NCBI RefSeq assembly: GCF_001697185.1
Contig: NZ_CP014224.1
Coordinates: 930,001-994,000 of the forward strand
Reading direction: 5' to 3'
Length of the DNA: 64,000 bases
DNA from: Wenyingzhuangia fucanilytica
GTDB lineage: Bacteria > Bacteroidota > Bacteroidia > Flavobacteriales > Flavobacteriaceae
A program made the translations under genes and the position numbers. A model generated the notes under the pieces. The model was not told the origin of the DNA, did not search any database, and saw only the letters and a program-made list of their open reading frames with translations. Shown in pieces: positions 10,001 through 19,479 of the stretch; within the stretch, counting starts at the first letter, position 1; each line of letters opens with the position of its first letter.

Positions 10001-10265
10001 AAATGATTATGCGCATAGTAAACAAAATAGCACTTTAACCTATGCAGATGGTTCATATATTAGATTAAAAAGTGCAGAGTTAAGTTATAGGTTTACTAAA
10101 GGAATGATTAAAAAAGTGGGATTACAATCAGCACAAATTTATGTAAACGGTAATAATTTATACACATGGTCTAACTTACCAGATCAATTAGATCCTGAAA
10201 GTAGTGGAACTGGTAGTTATCCGGTTGTAAGAAGATATAGTTTAGGATTAAGAGTCTCATTTTAA
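7020..10265 (+). CDS. SusC-like TonB-dependent outer membrane transporter (first pair)
   Basis: A 1081-residue TonB-dependent glycan importer of the SusC/RagA type. After a signal peptide ending near VYAQG there is a carboxypeptidase D regulatory-like domain (about 50-125, with GQIVDENNLPLLGATI). A plug domain follows with the SusC-typical LEEVVIVGFG and TLVGAVESV, then a long beta barrel ending in the aromatic terminus YSLGLRVSF. Several starts are possible (7020, 7026, and internal ATGs before the hydrophobic stretch). I keep the first because the reading is compatible, but an internal ATG giving a shorter signal is equally likely. The partner SusD begins 13 nt downstream. It should take up oligosaccharides into the periplasm using TonB energy. 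Confidence 0.95.
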   Translation: MNMKTNNKRKLICFLMKTMKVHEKTFKLILCAILMCISLFGKNEVYAQGPKKVIAKGQIVDENNLPLLGATILQQNTSRGGVADFDGNFSLEIDYNSNIEISYVGYKTQVIQNVTNSSIIKVKLQPDSTNLEEVVIVGFGTQTKQTLVGAVESVKGEELQQVGSVSTISEGLQGMLPGLTVINTNGKPGSDAADIYLRGRSSWNETGPLTLVDGIQRDINNLDPNEIETISILKDASATAVYGVRGANGVILITTKRGRVGKPKFNFTSNFGIKDPTAEPEYADYITSQRMYNEAAANEGLWGQLIPQTTINAWIQNYDQRGPNNIYFPEVDWTDEVVGLGYEQTYNLNMSGGSKLVRYFVSLGHRNDGDIFQTTPQEEYDPAFNLKKYNWRTNLDFDVTPTTKFSVNFSGNYRIRTQPGYRIDGNGEDGFGQSQFFGLLYSSPRNLFPIRYDDGYGDSSNGEANLIMALNEGGVRTYKYFQGFYDAQLTQGLDFITKGLSFKGSINYSSQSSYEERILRGGLGSANVGIIRYFRNYDYANPIVGADGSVSYPLLSEVRFPNDQSQGTPVVATNPNLFSYQRRLNYKFQLDYNRAFGDHIVKANAIMTRQITNTRNKYPAKREEWIGRVNYYYKKRYLLELNGSYSGSEKFSPKNRFGFFPSVGLGWVASEESFVKAITGDWLDLLKVNYSYGVTGADGNEFPNNDQDRFQYVQIFNTGGNVNFGYDALTGYGPRYVEGSLANESAGWETSHVHNLAFKFEVLKKLTLGLDLYKENRTNILMDVRQQSFTGVVNPPTGNLGETKKHGYEFQVSWKDKITKDLSYGVDFNTAFSENRIVFRNDPAGQLDYLKQAGKPIGWNSSGGQRYLDAGFYNSLDDLYNGATPSLGVAQGSLLPGDVSYVDYNGDGQITNEDLVAMDKSIKFPLNTYNLGLNIGYKNLSLSARFYGVSNTAYIIPNLYYYDDMSNYIQSNPDVLDRWTPETAATATKPVLHLNDYAHSKQNSTLTYADGSYIRLKSAELSYRFTKGMIKKVGLQSAQIYVNGNNLYTWSNLPDQLDPESSGTGSYPVVRRYSLGLRVSF

Positions 10266-10278
10266 TATTAATTAAGAT

Positions 10279-12135
10279 ATGAAAACAAAATTTTATAAAA
10301 TAATAGTAATGATGTTGACTTTCATAAGTATATCATCATGTGAAGAATTTTTAGATGTAAATCCAGATTTTGGTTTAGCAGAAGAAGATGTTTTTTCAAG
10401 TTACCAATCTGTTAGGGGATATTTAGATAACTGCTACGAAATGTTATTAGATATTCACCATTGGCGTTCTCAAGGATTAGATAGAACTTCAGTAAATGCT
10501 CTTTCGGATGAAGCAGGGAGTCCTTATAACGGTAACATAGCCACTGTTTTAAATTCTGGAGCTTGGACAAATAGATGGGCTGGTGTTCCAGAACTTGGTT
10601 GGGGAGGAAATGCTGGTTTTGACCAAGGAAGTGTTTTTACCAATGCTACCTTTTCTATTAGGGTTACAAATAAAGTAATTGAAAATATAGAAACTGGTTT
10701 GGTACCAGGTTTAACAGATACACAAACAAAAGAATTGTTAGGTCAGGCTTATTTCTTTAGAGCATGGTATTATTTTCAAATTATTCAAAGAGCAGGAGGA
10801 ATGCCTATTTTAAATAATGCTTTTGCTTCGGATGATGATACAAATTTAACAAGACTTACTTATAAAGAAAGTACTGAGTGGTTGTTAACAGATTTAGATA
10901 AAGCGATTTCAATGCTACCAGATGTATGGGAAACTAGTCAGTTTGGTAGAGTAACAAAAGGAGCAGCAATGGCTGTAAAATCTATGGCAACTTTATATGC
11001 AGCTAGCCCTTTGATGCAAAATGATTTAAATTCTGTTCAAGATCTTGATTATAGTAAATCATGGTCTGAAAGAGCAGCAGAATATGCAAACGATTTAATC
11101 AAATATATTGATGCTGGATCTGGAGGAGCTGGTTTTAGATTAATGACAAAAGCAGAATACAAGAATATATTTTATACTGATGGAATTCAAGCATCTCCAG
11201 AATCTATTTGGTACCGATTGAATGCAGGGAAAAGGTCTAGTCAACAAAGAGGGTTAAGATGTAATTACATTCCTCAAAGAATGTCTAGAGGAACAGGAAA
11301 TGATGCAGCTGCTTACTCAAATCCAACTCAGAATATTATAGATATGTTTGAAACATTTGATGGGACTAGTGCTTATCCTATTGATGATTCAAGATCTGGA
11401 TACGATCCTCAAAACCCTTTTGAAAACAGAGATCCAAGATTGGCAAATAATGTAATTGTTCCTGGAGAAGAATGGGGAGTTGCTCAGAATGGAACTAAAA
11501 TTTACCAAGAACTATATGTAGATGGAACTGACTATAAATTGCAAAGTGATAGTAGGTATACAAAAAACAGAATGTTGTCTGGGTACATGATAAAAAAATA
11601 CTTATGGCCAGAAGCTCAAAACTATCCGTTTCAATTTGATATTTACAATATAAACACAATATATATTAGAGTTGCTCAGGTGTATTTAGATTATGCAGAA
11701 GCAATGAATGAGGCGTATGGTCCTAATGCAGATCCTAATGGATATGGTTTAACAGCAGTACAGGCAATTAATAAAGTTAGAAATAGAGTAGATATGCCTG
11801 ATGTTTTACCTGAGTTTACGGGAGATGCTTTAACTTTTAGAGATAGAATAAGAAACGAAAGAGCTGTGGAGTTAATGTGGGAAAACCACAGATGGCATGA
11901 CTTAAGAAGATGGATGATTGCAGAAGAAGTGTTTCAAAAACCAATTAGAGGAGTAGAGGCTATTCCTCCTGCGGGACATGCTAGTGTAGCAGATAAAAGT
12001 ACTTTGAATTTTAGCTACAATTACATTGATTTAACTACAGAACAAAGAGTTTTTAACAAGAGAAATTACTGGTATCCTGTCTCTTCAAACGATGTGTTTG
12101 ATTTGTCTAACTATCAACAAAACCCAGGATGGTAA
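10279..12135 (+). CDS. SusD-like surface glycan-binding lipoprotein (first pair)
   Basis: A 618-residue SusD/RagB protein that would sit as a lid over the preceding SusC barrel. A short lipoprotein signal ends in SISSC with the lipidated Cys at about position 21, followed by the usual EEFLDVNP. The TPR-rich middle contains GQAYFFRAWYYFQIIQ, and the C-terminal half contains the RNERAVELMWENHRWHDLRRW region characteristic of the family. It ends in QNPGW, also common in SusD proteins. Bound ligand cannot be inferred from sequence. Confidence 0.95.
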   Translation: MKTKFYKIIVMMLTFISISSCEEFLDVNPDFGLAEEDVFSSYQSVRGYLDNCYEMLLDIHHWRSQGLDRTSVNALSDEAGSPYNGNIATVLNSGAWTNRWAGVPELGWGGNAGFDQGSVFTNATFSIRVTNKVIENIETGLVPGLTDTQTKELLGQAYFFRAWYYFQIIQRAGGMPILNNAFASDDDTNLTRLTYKESTEWLLTDLDKAISMLPDVWETSQFGRVTKGAAMAVKSMATLYAASPLMQNDLNSVQDLDYSKSWSERAAEYANDLIKYIDAGSGGAGFRLMTKAEYKNIFYTDGIQASPESIWYRLNAGKRSSQQRGLRCNYIPQRMSRGTGNDAAAYSNPTQNIIDMFETFDGTSAYPIDDSRSGYDPQNPFENRDPRLANNVIVPGEEWGVAQNGTKIYQELYVDGTDYKLQSDSRYTKNRMLSGYMIKKYLWPEAQNYPFQFDIYNINTIYIRVAQVYLDYAEAMNEAYGPNADPNGYGLTAVQAINKVRNRVDMPDVLPEFTGDALTFRDRIRNERAVELMWENHRWHDLRRWMIAEEVFQKPIRGVEAIPPAGHASVADKSTLNFSYNYIDLTTEQRVFNKRNYWYPVSSNDVFDLSNYQQNPGW

Positions 12136-12164
12136 TTATAAAAAGCTTAAATGAAACTAAAATT

Positions 12165-15100
12165 ATGAAAAACTATAAAATTAATTTCTTATCAACTCTT
12201 TTTATTTTGATTGCGGTTAGTTTTCAAAATTACCTTTACGGTCAAGAAAAAGAGAATATAAAAGTTCAGGCTACATTGGTAGATGAAAAAGATAATCCAA
12301 TTCCTAATGCTTTAATTGTATTGGGAGATGGTTTGGTGGAAACCAATTCTAATTTAAGTGGAAATTTTACGTTAGATGCAGGTTTAAATAATATAATGAT
12401 AATTAGCGCAAATGGATATAAGACTAAATTTATTCATTTAAATAAAGAGGTAATAGAAGAGAAAATTGTTTTAGCGTCTACTTCTTTGTTTGATGGTGGT
12501 GCGCATGAAATAGTTCTTCCAGCAAACTTAAAAACAACTCAAAGAGCCTTAACAGGGGCAGTTAGTAAAGTTTCAGGTGAAGAGTTAGAATCTCAACCAG
12601 ACATAGTGTTTCATAATGCTTTACAAGGAAGATTGGCAGGGGTTACAGCTAGAATGACAACAAATGGTTTAGGTAATAATCATCCAGCTATTTATGTTCG
12701 TGGTTTAGGAAGTGAAAATGCTAATACGGCACTTTATATTGTAGATGGATTGGAGAGACCAATAGACTTTTTAAATGCAGAGGAAATAGAAAGTGTAGAA
12801 GTTTTAAAAGATGCTTCTGCAAAAATATTATATGGTTCTAGAGCTGCTAATGGAGTGATACTGGTTACGACAAAAAAAGGACGAAAAAATACACAAGTAA
12901 TAAAAGGTTCAGTTGAGTATGGAGCAAACATGAATACTCGAATAGCAACTTATTTGAATAGTGAAGATTATGCAACTTTGTATAATGAAGCTAGAGTAAA
13001 TGATGGTTTTTCTCCTTTGTATTCTGCAACTGATATTGATGGTTATAAAAACAGTAAAGGAGAAAACGATTTGTTTTATCCGGATGTTGATCATAATTCT
13101 TATTTTTTAAAAGAAAGTGCTGCCTTTAGAAAAATGAATTTTGAATATTCTGGAGGGACAGATGACTCTCAGTATGGAGTGTATTTAGGATATATTGGAA
13201 ACGGAGGATTAGAGAAAATTGGAGAAAATGTTTCACAAGATAGAATTAATATAAGAGGAAATTTAGTTTTTGACTTAACAAGTAATTTAAAAGCTTTTAT
13301 TCAAGGGAATGGAATTATTGAAACCAGACAATGGGGGAAATTAGGTCAAGATCAAGTTTTTGGAAAAATTAACTCAGAAAGACCTAATGAGTTTCCGTTA
13401 TTAATTCAAGATCCAAACTTTTCGGGTGAAGCAGCTTCTTTAGGAGAAGAAGTAATTCCACCATTAGGAGGTTCTTTTCAGAATAGAACAAGTTTATATG
13501 GAGATATGCTTTATGGAGGAAATCAGGAATATATCTTTTTTCATGGTCAAACAGATTTTGGTTTAGATTGGGATTTAAACAAAACAATTCAGGGATTGTC
13601 AGCAAGTACAAAATTGAATTTTGATAGTTATGATTATTATGCTACACAGCAAAAAAACAATCCAATTCGTTACGTAGTTCAAAAAGATGAGAATACTGGA
13701 GATGCAACATATATTAAGTTAAATAACAGAAGTATCACTGCACAGGTACAAGAAATGGGAAGTGCATCTACAAGATCTTTAGGTTCAACTACAAATATAA
13801 GATACCAAACAAACATTAATCATAATGATAAGTTAACTTTTGACTTATCTCACTTTTATTATTTAAATCAAAATAACTCTAGACGTCAGCATATTAAGAA
13901 TGGAAACACTGTTTTTAAGGTTAATTATGCTTATGAAAATAAAGTGTTTGTAGATTTAACTCATGCTTTAATGACTAGTAATAAGTTTGTTAAAGGGAAT
14001 AGATCATTTTTATCTCAAGCGGTAAGTGCTGCATGGGTAATTAGCGAAGAAGACTTTATAGGAGGAACTACTTTTGATTATTTAAAGTTAAAGTCTAGCT
14101 ATGGACTTATAGGGTACGATGCAAGTACTAATTTTTATTTATTCGAAACAAGATATAGTTCTGCAGGTAATGTGAATTTTGGAGAAAGAAATTCTACATC
14201 TAGTGGTAGAATTAGTTTTAATAATTTTGGAAATCCAGATTTAGCTTGGGAAAAATCATATGATTTTAATGTTGGAGTAGAAGGTTTGGCATTCAATAAA
14301 TCTTTACAATTTGAATTAAATTATTTTAATCAATTAAGAGATGATATCATTTATGACAATCCTAGCTCTAATACAACAGCTATTATAGGAATTGCAAATA
14401 AACCATTAAACATGGGAAGAGTTGTAAACCAAGGAATAGATGGAAGTGTAAATTGGTTTAAGAATTTTGGAAATTGGAAATTAAACATTGGAGGAAACTT
14501 TATTGTTTCTAAAAACAAGATCAAACAGTCAGATGCTATTAATAATATAGATAGTAATCTAGATGTAATTGGAACTTCTTCTGATGCTATTTTTGGTTAC
14601 GTATCTAATGGTATTTTTAAAACACAAGAAGAGGTAGATAATGCACCTGTTCAGGCTTTAGGACAATATGGTGTTGGAAATATTTCTTATAAAGATTTAA
14701 ATGATGATGGTGTTATTGATGAAAGAGATAGAAAAGTAATAGGGAATAATTTTCCACGATCTAATTTTGGAATTAATCTAGATGTAAAATATAAAGGTTT
14801 TGGATTATCAGCTTTAGGTGTTGTTCAAACAGGAGTTGATATGATTAAGAATAATGCTTATTACCGAAATAGTGGAGAAGGAAAATATTCAACCTTGGCA
14901 TCGGATAGGTTTCATCCTGTAAACAATCCAAATGGAACACAGCCCAAATTAACAACGCTAACACCAACAAACGATAATGTAACGTCTACTTTCTGGATGG
15001 AAAATGCTTCATTCTTCCGATTAAAAAATGTAGAGTTAAGTTATATAGTCTCAAAGGATACTAGGTTGGTTAAAAAAATGAAATTTTATGTTAGAGGTAC

Positions 15101-15215
15101 CAATTTATTTGTGTTGTCTGATGTAAAAGATTTGGACCCAGAAGTACCAAATTCAGGAGTTTCTAACTATCCTTTATTTAGAACTGTTACAGGAGGAGTT
15201 AGTTTATCATTCTAA
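12165..15215 (+). CDS. SusC-like TonB-dependent outer membrane transporter (second pair)
   Basis: A SusC-type receptor of about 1016 residues. The frame opens at an ATG at 12129 inside the end of susD, but the ATG at 12165 directly precedes a normal signal peptide (MKNYKINFLSTLFI), so I use that. A carboxypeptidase-like regulatory domain (ATLVDEKDNPIPNALIV) is followed by a plug with ALTGAVSKVSGEEL and a beta barrel ending in TVTGGVSLSF. It differs clearly from the first SusC throughout, so this is not a recent duplication. There is no promoter-sized gap upstream, so it probably shares the first pair's transcript. It may import a different fragment of the same glycan. Confidence 0.94.
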   Translation: MKNYKINFLSTLFILIAVSFQNYLYGQEKENIKVQATLVDEKDNPIPNALIVLGDGLVETNSNLSGNFTLDAGLNNIMIISANGYKTKFIHLNKEVIEEKIVLASTSLFDGGAHEIVLPANLKTTQRALTGAVSKVSGEELESQPDIVFHNALQGRLAGVTARMTTNGLGNNHPAIYVRGLGSENANTALYIVDGLERPIDFLNAEEIESVEVLKDASAKILYGSRAANGVILVTTKKGRKNTQVIKGSVEYGANMNTRIATYLNSEDYATLYNEARVNDGFSPLYSATDIDGYKNSKGENDLFYPDVDHNSYFLKESAAFRKMNFEYSGGTDDSQYGVYLGYIGNGGLEKIGENVSQDRINIRGNLVFDLTSNLKAFIQGNGIIETRQWGKLGQDQVFGKINSERPNEFPLLIQDPNFSGEAASLGEEVIPPLGGSFQNRTSLYGDMLYGGNQEYIFFHGQTDFGLDWDLNKTIQGLSASTKLNFDSYDYYATQQKNNPIRYVVQKDENTGDATYIKLNNRSITAQVQEMGSASTRSLGSTTNIRYQTNINHNDKLTFDLSHFYYLNQNNSRRQHIKNGNTVFKVNYAYENKVFVDLTHALMTSNKFVKGNRSFLSQAVSAAWVISEEDFIGGTTFDYLKLKSSYGLIGYDASTNFYLFETRYSSAGNVNFGERNSTSSGRISFNNFGNPDLAWEKSYDFNVGVEGLAFNKSLQFELNYFNQLRDDIIYDNPSSNTTAIIGIANKPLNMGRVVNQGIDGSVNWFKNFGNWKLNIGGNFIVSKNKIKQSDAINNIDSNLDVIGTSSDAIFGYVSNGIFKTQEEVDNAPVQALGQYGVGNISYKDLNDDGVIDERDRKVIGNNFPRSNFGINLDVKYKGFGLSALGVVQTGVDMIKNNAYYRNSGEGKYSTLASDRFHPVNNPNGTQPKLTTLTPTNDNVTSTFWMENASFFRLKNVELSYIVSKDTRLVKKMKFYVRGTNLFVLSDVKDLDPEVPNSGVSNYPLFRTVTGGVSLSF

Positions 15216-15226
15216 AAAATAAAAAG

Positions 15227-16981
15227 ATGAAAAATAATTTTATAAAATATACCTTAATTGCATTAGCATCATTACAAGTTGCATGTTCATTTGATCCAGA
15301 AATAGATAATACATATAGTGAGGATTGGGTTTTTAGTCAGCCTGATTATGTTGAGGGATTGCTTTTAAATGCCTATGGAAATTTACCAAATACCATTGTT
15401 GATGGTTATGGTGGAGATTTTTTAGATGCAGCAACAGATAATGCAGTAACAAATAGTGGGGCTGGAGTTTATCGTTTAGGAACTGGAGGATTAACACCAA
15501 GTAGTAATGTTGTAGGACAATGGAACAATGCTTATAATCAGATAAGAAATGTTCATTTGTTTATGGAAAATGGTTTAGGAGAGAATATCAATTATGATAT
15601 TTCTTCGGAGTCAGCAGATAAAGCCAAAAGAGATAATTTAAAAGGAGAAGCTTTTTATTTAAGAGCATGGTGGAGTTTTCATTTACTCCAAGCTTATGGA
15701 GGAAAAACAGATGCAGGTGAAGCATTAGGTTATCCAATTGTTTTAAAATCTGCAACAAGAGAAGAATCTACAGATTTAGAAGCTGTAAAAAGAGATACTT
15801 ATGAAGAATGTGTAGCGCAAATTAAAAAAGATATTGACTCTGCAATGTTGTATTTACCTAGTAAATATATTGGAAATGATCCTGTAACAGGAATTAATAA
15901 TTTAGGTCGTGCAGATCAACAAGTGTCTTTGGCATTAAAATCAAGAGTGTCTTTATATGCAGCTAGTCCAGCTTATCAACCTGATAATATTGTGAAGTTA
16001 ACAGGGATGGGGCAATTTACTGTATTAGATGAACCAGCTTATATTGCTAAATGGGAAGTTGCTGCCGATGATGCACAAGAAGCTATTAATGAAATAGGAA
16101 CATTTACCTCTTTAAAGATTGCTGACTTTGCTGCAAATAATACTCCAGCAGAGTTTATTTGGAGAAGTTTTTTCACTAGTTCTGCTTTAGAAACCAATAA
16201 TTATCCAATAGAAGAGCGTGGTGGAGCTAAAACAGGGCCATCTCAGAATTTGGTAAATGCATTTTATTCTAAAAACGGATATCCAATAGAAGATGCTCGT
16301 TCTGGTTATGACCCTAATGATCCATATAGCAACAGAGACCCTAGGTTATATGTAAATGTTTTACATAATGGGAGTGATTTTAACAATAGAAATTTAGAAA
16401 CTTTTGTAGGAGGAATAGATTCTAAAGAAAAATATGCAGGGAACACTCGAACAGGGTATTATGTAAGAAAGTGGTTGTCTTTAGCTCCGGGAATTATTAG
16501 TGTGGATAATTCGAGTAATCAACGTCATTATAATCCATATTTTAGAAGAACGGAATTATTTTTAAATCTTGCTGAAGCAGCAAATGAGGCATATGGGCCA
16601 ACAGGTTTAGGAGGTAATATAACTCAAACAGCTGTTGATGTTATTAAATCTATTAGAACAAAAGCGGGAATAACAGATAATACATATGTAGATGAGGTTG
16701 CTGCTCTTGGAAAAGATGAATTTAGAAAATTGATACAACGAGAAAGAAGATTAGAGTTAGCATTTGAAAATCATAGATATTTTGATTTAAGAAGGTGTTT
16801 ATTACCTTTAAATGAAACTGTAAAAGGTATTAAGATCACAAAAAACACAAATGGTACTTTTATCTATGAAGAAGAAGAGGTTGAGGAAAGAAAGTTTGAT
16901 GGTTTAAAATATTATTACGCTCCATTACCTTATGATGAATTATCTAAAAGTCCTAACCTAATCAACAACTTAGGTTGGTAA
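15227..16981 (+). CDS. SusD-like surface glycan-binding lipoprotein (second pair)
   Basis: A 584-residue SusD/RagB protein 11 nt after the second susC. The lipoprotein signal ends in LQVAC (Cys20). Family landmarks are GEAFYLRAWWSFHLLQAYGG in the TPR region and RERRLELAFENHRYFDLRR near residue 520; it ends in LINNLGW. It is substantially different from the first SusD, consistent with distinct ligand preference. Confidence 0.95.
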   Translation: MKNNFIKYTLIALASLQVACSFDPEIDNTYSEDWVFSQPDYVEGLLLNAYGNLPNTIVDGYGGDFLDAATDNAVTNSGAGVYRLGTGGLTPSSNVVGQWNNAYNQIRNVHLFMENGLGENINYDISSESADKAKRDNLKGEAFYLRAWWSFHLLQAYGGKTDAGEALGYPIVLKSATREESTDLEAVKRDTYEECVAQIKKDIDSAMLYLPSKYIGNDPVTGINNLGRADQQVSLALKSRVSLYAASPAYQPDNIVKLTGMGQFTVLDEPAYIAKWEVAADDAQEAINEIGTFTSLKIADFAANNTPAEFIWRSFFTSSALETNNYPIEERGGAKTGPSQNLVNAFYSKNGYPIEDARSGYDPNDPYSNRDPRLYVNVLHNGSDFNNRNLETFVGGIDSKEKYAGNTRTGYYVRKWLSLAPGIISVDNSSNQRHYNPYFRRTELFLNLAEAANEAYGPTGLGGNITQTAVDVIKSIRTKAGITDNTYVDEVAALGKDEFRKLIQRERRLELAFENHRYFDLRRCLLPLNETVKGIKITKNTNGTFIYEEEEVEERKFDGLKYYYAPLPYDELSKSPNLINNLGW

Positions 16982-17006
16982 TATTAATAAATAAACATAA
17001 TAGAAG

Positions 17007-17906
17007 ATGATACAGATAAAATTAAAAAAGATAAGCATAGCATTGCTTTTATTAGGGCTAATGACTGTTTCTTGTGAGCCTTATGAAGATTTTACAACTG
17101 ATTTTGATTATACAACTACTTATTTTGGAACTCAAAAACCGTTAAGAACAATTGTTTCATATGACGACATGAAATTTAAAGTTGGAGTGGCTTTAGGAGG
17201 AAAAAGAGAAAATAAAATAGACGAATATGTTAATTTTGAAATTGATGAAAACTTATTAACTACTGTTGATGGGGCTAGTGGTTTTACTTTATTGCCAGAA
17301 TCTTATTATGAATTAAGTGATAATTCTCAAATGATTATTCCTAAGGGAGAAATTATAGGGGATGTTACTGTAACTTTAAATAGAGATTTGTTTACAAGTG
17401 ATCCTTTGTCAACTCAAAACACCTATGCATTACCAATTAGGTTGTTAGATTCTTCTTTAGATTCTATTTTAGCTACCAAAAATTACACTGTTTTAGTAGT
17501 AAAATATATTAGTGAATATTCAGGAGTGTATTATCACAAAGGAATACAAAAAGAATTAGATAATTCTGGAGCAGTTGTAAATGAGATTGAATACAATGAG
17601 TCAGAATTAATAAATAATCAAACTTGGGAATTAAGTACTGTAGATAGAAACTCTGTTCGTACCCCAGGAATAGGTGCTTTAAATAATCAAAATTTTGTAA
17701 TCAATATTGATGAAAGTAATAATACTGTAACAGTAGATTCGCCAAGTGGAGGTATTACTAATTTAACAGGATCTGGAACTGTAAATGAAGATAGATCTAT
17801 TACATTAAATTATTCTTACACTAGTGGAGGAACAGAATATGAAGTTGAAGATACATTAGTTTTACGCCAGCCAGTTGAAAATGATTTAAGGTTTGAAGAA
17901 TGGTAA
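17007..17906 (+). CDS. DUF1735-like surface lipoprotein of the PUL
   Basis: A 299-residue lipoprotein (signal ending LMTVSC, Cys23) in the place where PULs often encode SusE/SusF-like or DUF1735 glycan-binding proteins. The first about 160 residues resemble a BT_3987-type DUF1735 beta domain: a region with VNFEIDENLL, then FTLLPESYYELSDNSQMIIPKG, and a later YALPIRLLDS strand. The C-terminal about 120 residues form a second beta-rich domain with YSGVYYHKG. No catalytic motif is visible. It is the last gene of the operon, 25 nt after susD and followed by a strong terminator. The family assignment is from pattern memory, so moderately sure; glycan binding is inferred from context. Confidence 0.7.
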   Translation: MIQIKLKKISIALLLLGLMTVSCEPYEDFTTDFDYTTTYFGTQKPLRTIVSYDDMKFKVGVALGGKRENKIDEYVNFEIDENLLTTVDGASGFTLLPESYYELSDNSQMIIPKGEIIGDVTVTLNRDLFTSDPLSTQNTYALPIRLLDSSLDSILATKNYTVLVVKYISEYSGVYYHKGIQKELDNSGAVVNEIEYNESELINNQTWELSTVDRNSVRTPGIGALNNQNFVINIDESNNTVTVDSPSGGITNLTGSGTVNEDRSITLNYSYTSGGTEYEVEDTLVLRQPVENDLRFEEW

Positions 17907-17919
17907 ACATTAAATAACA

Positions 17920-17963
17920 AAAACAATAAAGTCGTCTTAGTTTTAAGACGACTTTATTGTTTT
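17920..17963. terminator. Bidirectional terminator between convergent operons
   Basis: A perfect 20-bp stem with a 4-nt GTTT loop: AATAAAGTCGTCTTA pairs with TAAGACGACTTTATT, flanked by A and T runs. It sits between the PUL and the convergent DUF389 gene and can work on both strands. Confidence 0.92.
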
Positions 17964-18060
17964 ATGACTATATAGAAACTCATATTAGAATATAATTAAT
18001 TCGTGAATATGGAAATATATAGTTGTAGATTCTAAAAGGGTGTCAATCATAATAGTTTTG

Positions 18061-19473
18061 CTAATGATTAACCAATTCTATTTTAGAATTACTCAATCTT
18101 GCTTGTAACCATTGTTTTAATTGTTCTTGTTTTTTATTGTTTTTTTGCTTCCAGCTGGCTTCAAAAACAAGAATGGTGTCTATGGTTTTAAAATTAGTTT
18201 CTAGCTTGTTAGCGTAGCTTAATTTTTCTAAATCATTATAGATGATTTTTGCTTCTTGACTAATTTGTATAAACGGAATCATTTTGTTGTAAAGCTTTTG
18301 TAATTCACGTTCTTTTTCTGCCAGTTGGTTTTCTTTTTGCTGAATGATTTCGTCTTTAGTAGCAATCAAATTTTGATTCTTCACATAAGAATCTTTAATC
18401 AAGTTGATTTCATTTTCTAATAAAGATGCTTTGTCATCTTGTTGAATGGTTAGGGTTGTATTTGCTAATCCAAAAGATTCTAATTTTTTTGTCCAATCTT
18501 TATTTTGATCTTGATTGATATTACTTCCTAAAACAACAAGCTTTATGTTTCTTGTGGTATAGTCTATTTTGGTACTTATAATTCCGGCACCAGTTTTATC
18601 TGCCAAAGCATGTATAAAGTTTTCTGCGTTTAATTTGTATTGATTTTCTTTAAACAACAAATAAAATTGATAGATACTAAAAGCTAAAATAATGGTAGCG
18701 ATAAACCCAGCTAATTGAGCTACTCTTTTACGTTTTACTTGGTTGATGTATTTAACCATTGGAAAGCGCAAAAATTTTACAATCATAAAAGTAGCTAAGG
18801 CTATAAAAATTGCGTTGATGATGAATAAAAACATGGCTCCAAAAAAGAATTCTAAATTCCAAGTTCCTAAACCATAACCTGCAGTACATAAAGGAGGCAT
18901 TAAAGCCGTAGCAATGGCAATACCTGCAATAGTATTGGTCATTTCTGTACGTCTACTTAAGGCAATAATTAAAGCTAATCCACCGGCTAAGGCAATCATT
19001 ACATCTCTTACATCGGGTGCGGTTCTAGCTATGATTTCTGGTGTTGCTTCTTGAAACAATGGAATGCTAAAAAATAAAAAGGAGGTGGTAACACTTAAAC
19101 CAACCATAACTCCTAAGTTGATTAAAGATCTTTTAAGTGTATCAATATCATTAATACCAATGGAAAGTCCCAATCCTAAAATAGGCCCCATTAAAGGAGA
19201 AACAAGCATGGCTCCAATAACTACAGCGGTAGAACTTACGTTTAATCCAATAGAAGCAATAACAATTGAAAATATTAAGACCCAAGCATTATGACTTTTT
19301 ACAGAAATTCCAGCCTTTATTTTTTCTATAGTCAGTTCTTTATCTGTTTCACCTCTAATATCTAATAGGTGAGTCATAAAGTTTTTAAAGGCAGTAAAAA
19401 AACCTTTAAATTCTTGTTGAACTTCTTTTTTGTTATTGTCTAATTCTTTGTTCGCATCATCTTGAGTAGCCAT
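18061..19473 (-). CDS. DUF389 family integral membrane protein
   Basis: A membrane protein of about 470 residues of the DUF389 (TIGR00341-like) family, whose function is unknown. Roughly residues 60-260 contain five to six hydrophobic segments with conserved SIVIASIGLNVSSTAVVIGA, LVSPLMGPILGLG and TALMPPLCTAGYG-type stretches rich in Gly/Pro. The C-terminal about 200 residues are hydrophilic with a long heptad-rich segment (ENEINLIKDSYVKNQNLIA onward), suggesting a coiled-coil extension. The frame can start at a TTG (19479), but the ATG at 19473 gives MATQDDANK and is preferred. Confidence 0.85.
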   Translation of the reverse strand: MATQDDANKELDNNKKEVQQEFKGFFTAFKNFMTHLLDIRGETDKELTIEKIKAGISVKSHNAWVLIFSIVIASIGLNVSSTAVVIGAMLVSPLMGPILGLGLSIGINDIDTLKRSLINLGVMVGLSVTTSFLFFSIPLFQEATPEIIARTAPDVRDVMIALAGGLALIIALSRRTEMTNTIAGIAIATALMPPLCTAGYGLGTWNLEFFFGAMFLFIINAIFIALATFMIVKFLRFPMVKYINQVKRKRVAQLAGFIATIILAFSIYQFYLLFKENQYKLNAENFIHALADKTGAGIISTKIDYTTRNIKLVVLGSNINQDQNKDWTKKLESFGLANTTLTIQQDDKASLLENEINLIKDSYVKNQNLIATKDEIIQQKENQLAEKERELQKLYNKMIPFIQISQEAKIIYNDLEKLSYANKLETNFKTIDTILVFEASWKQKNNKKQEQLKQWLQARLSNSKIELVNH

Positions 19474-19479
19474 ATGCAA

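Noticed and set aside
7020-16981. Recent duplication of the SusC/D pair
   Set aside because: The two SusC and the two SusD proteins share only family-level motifs; there are no long identical stretches.
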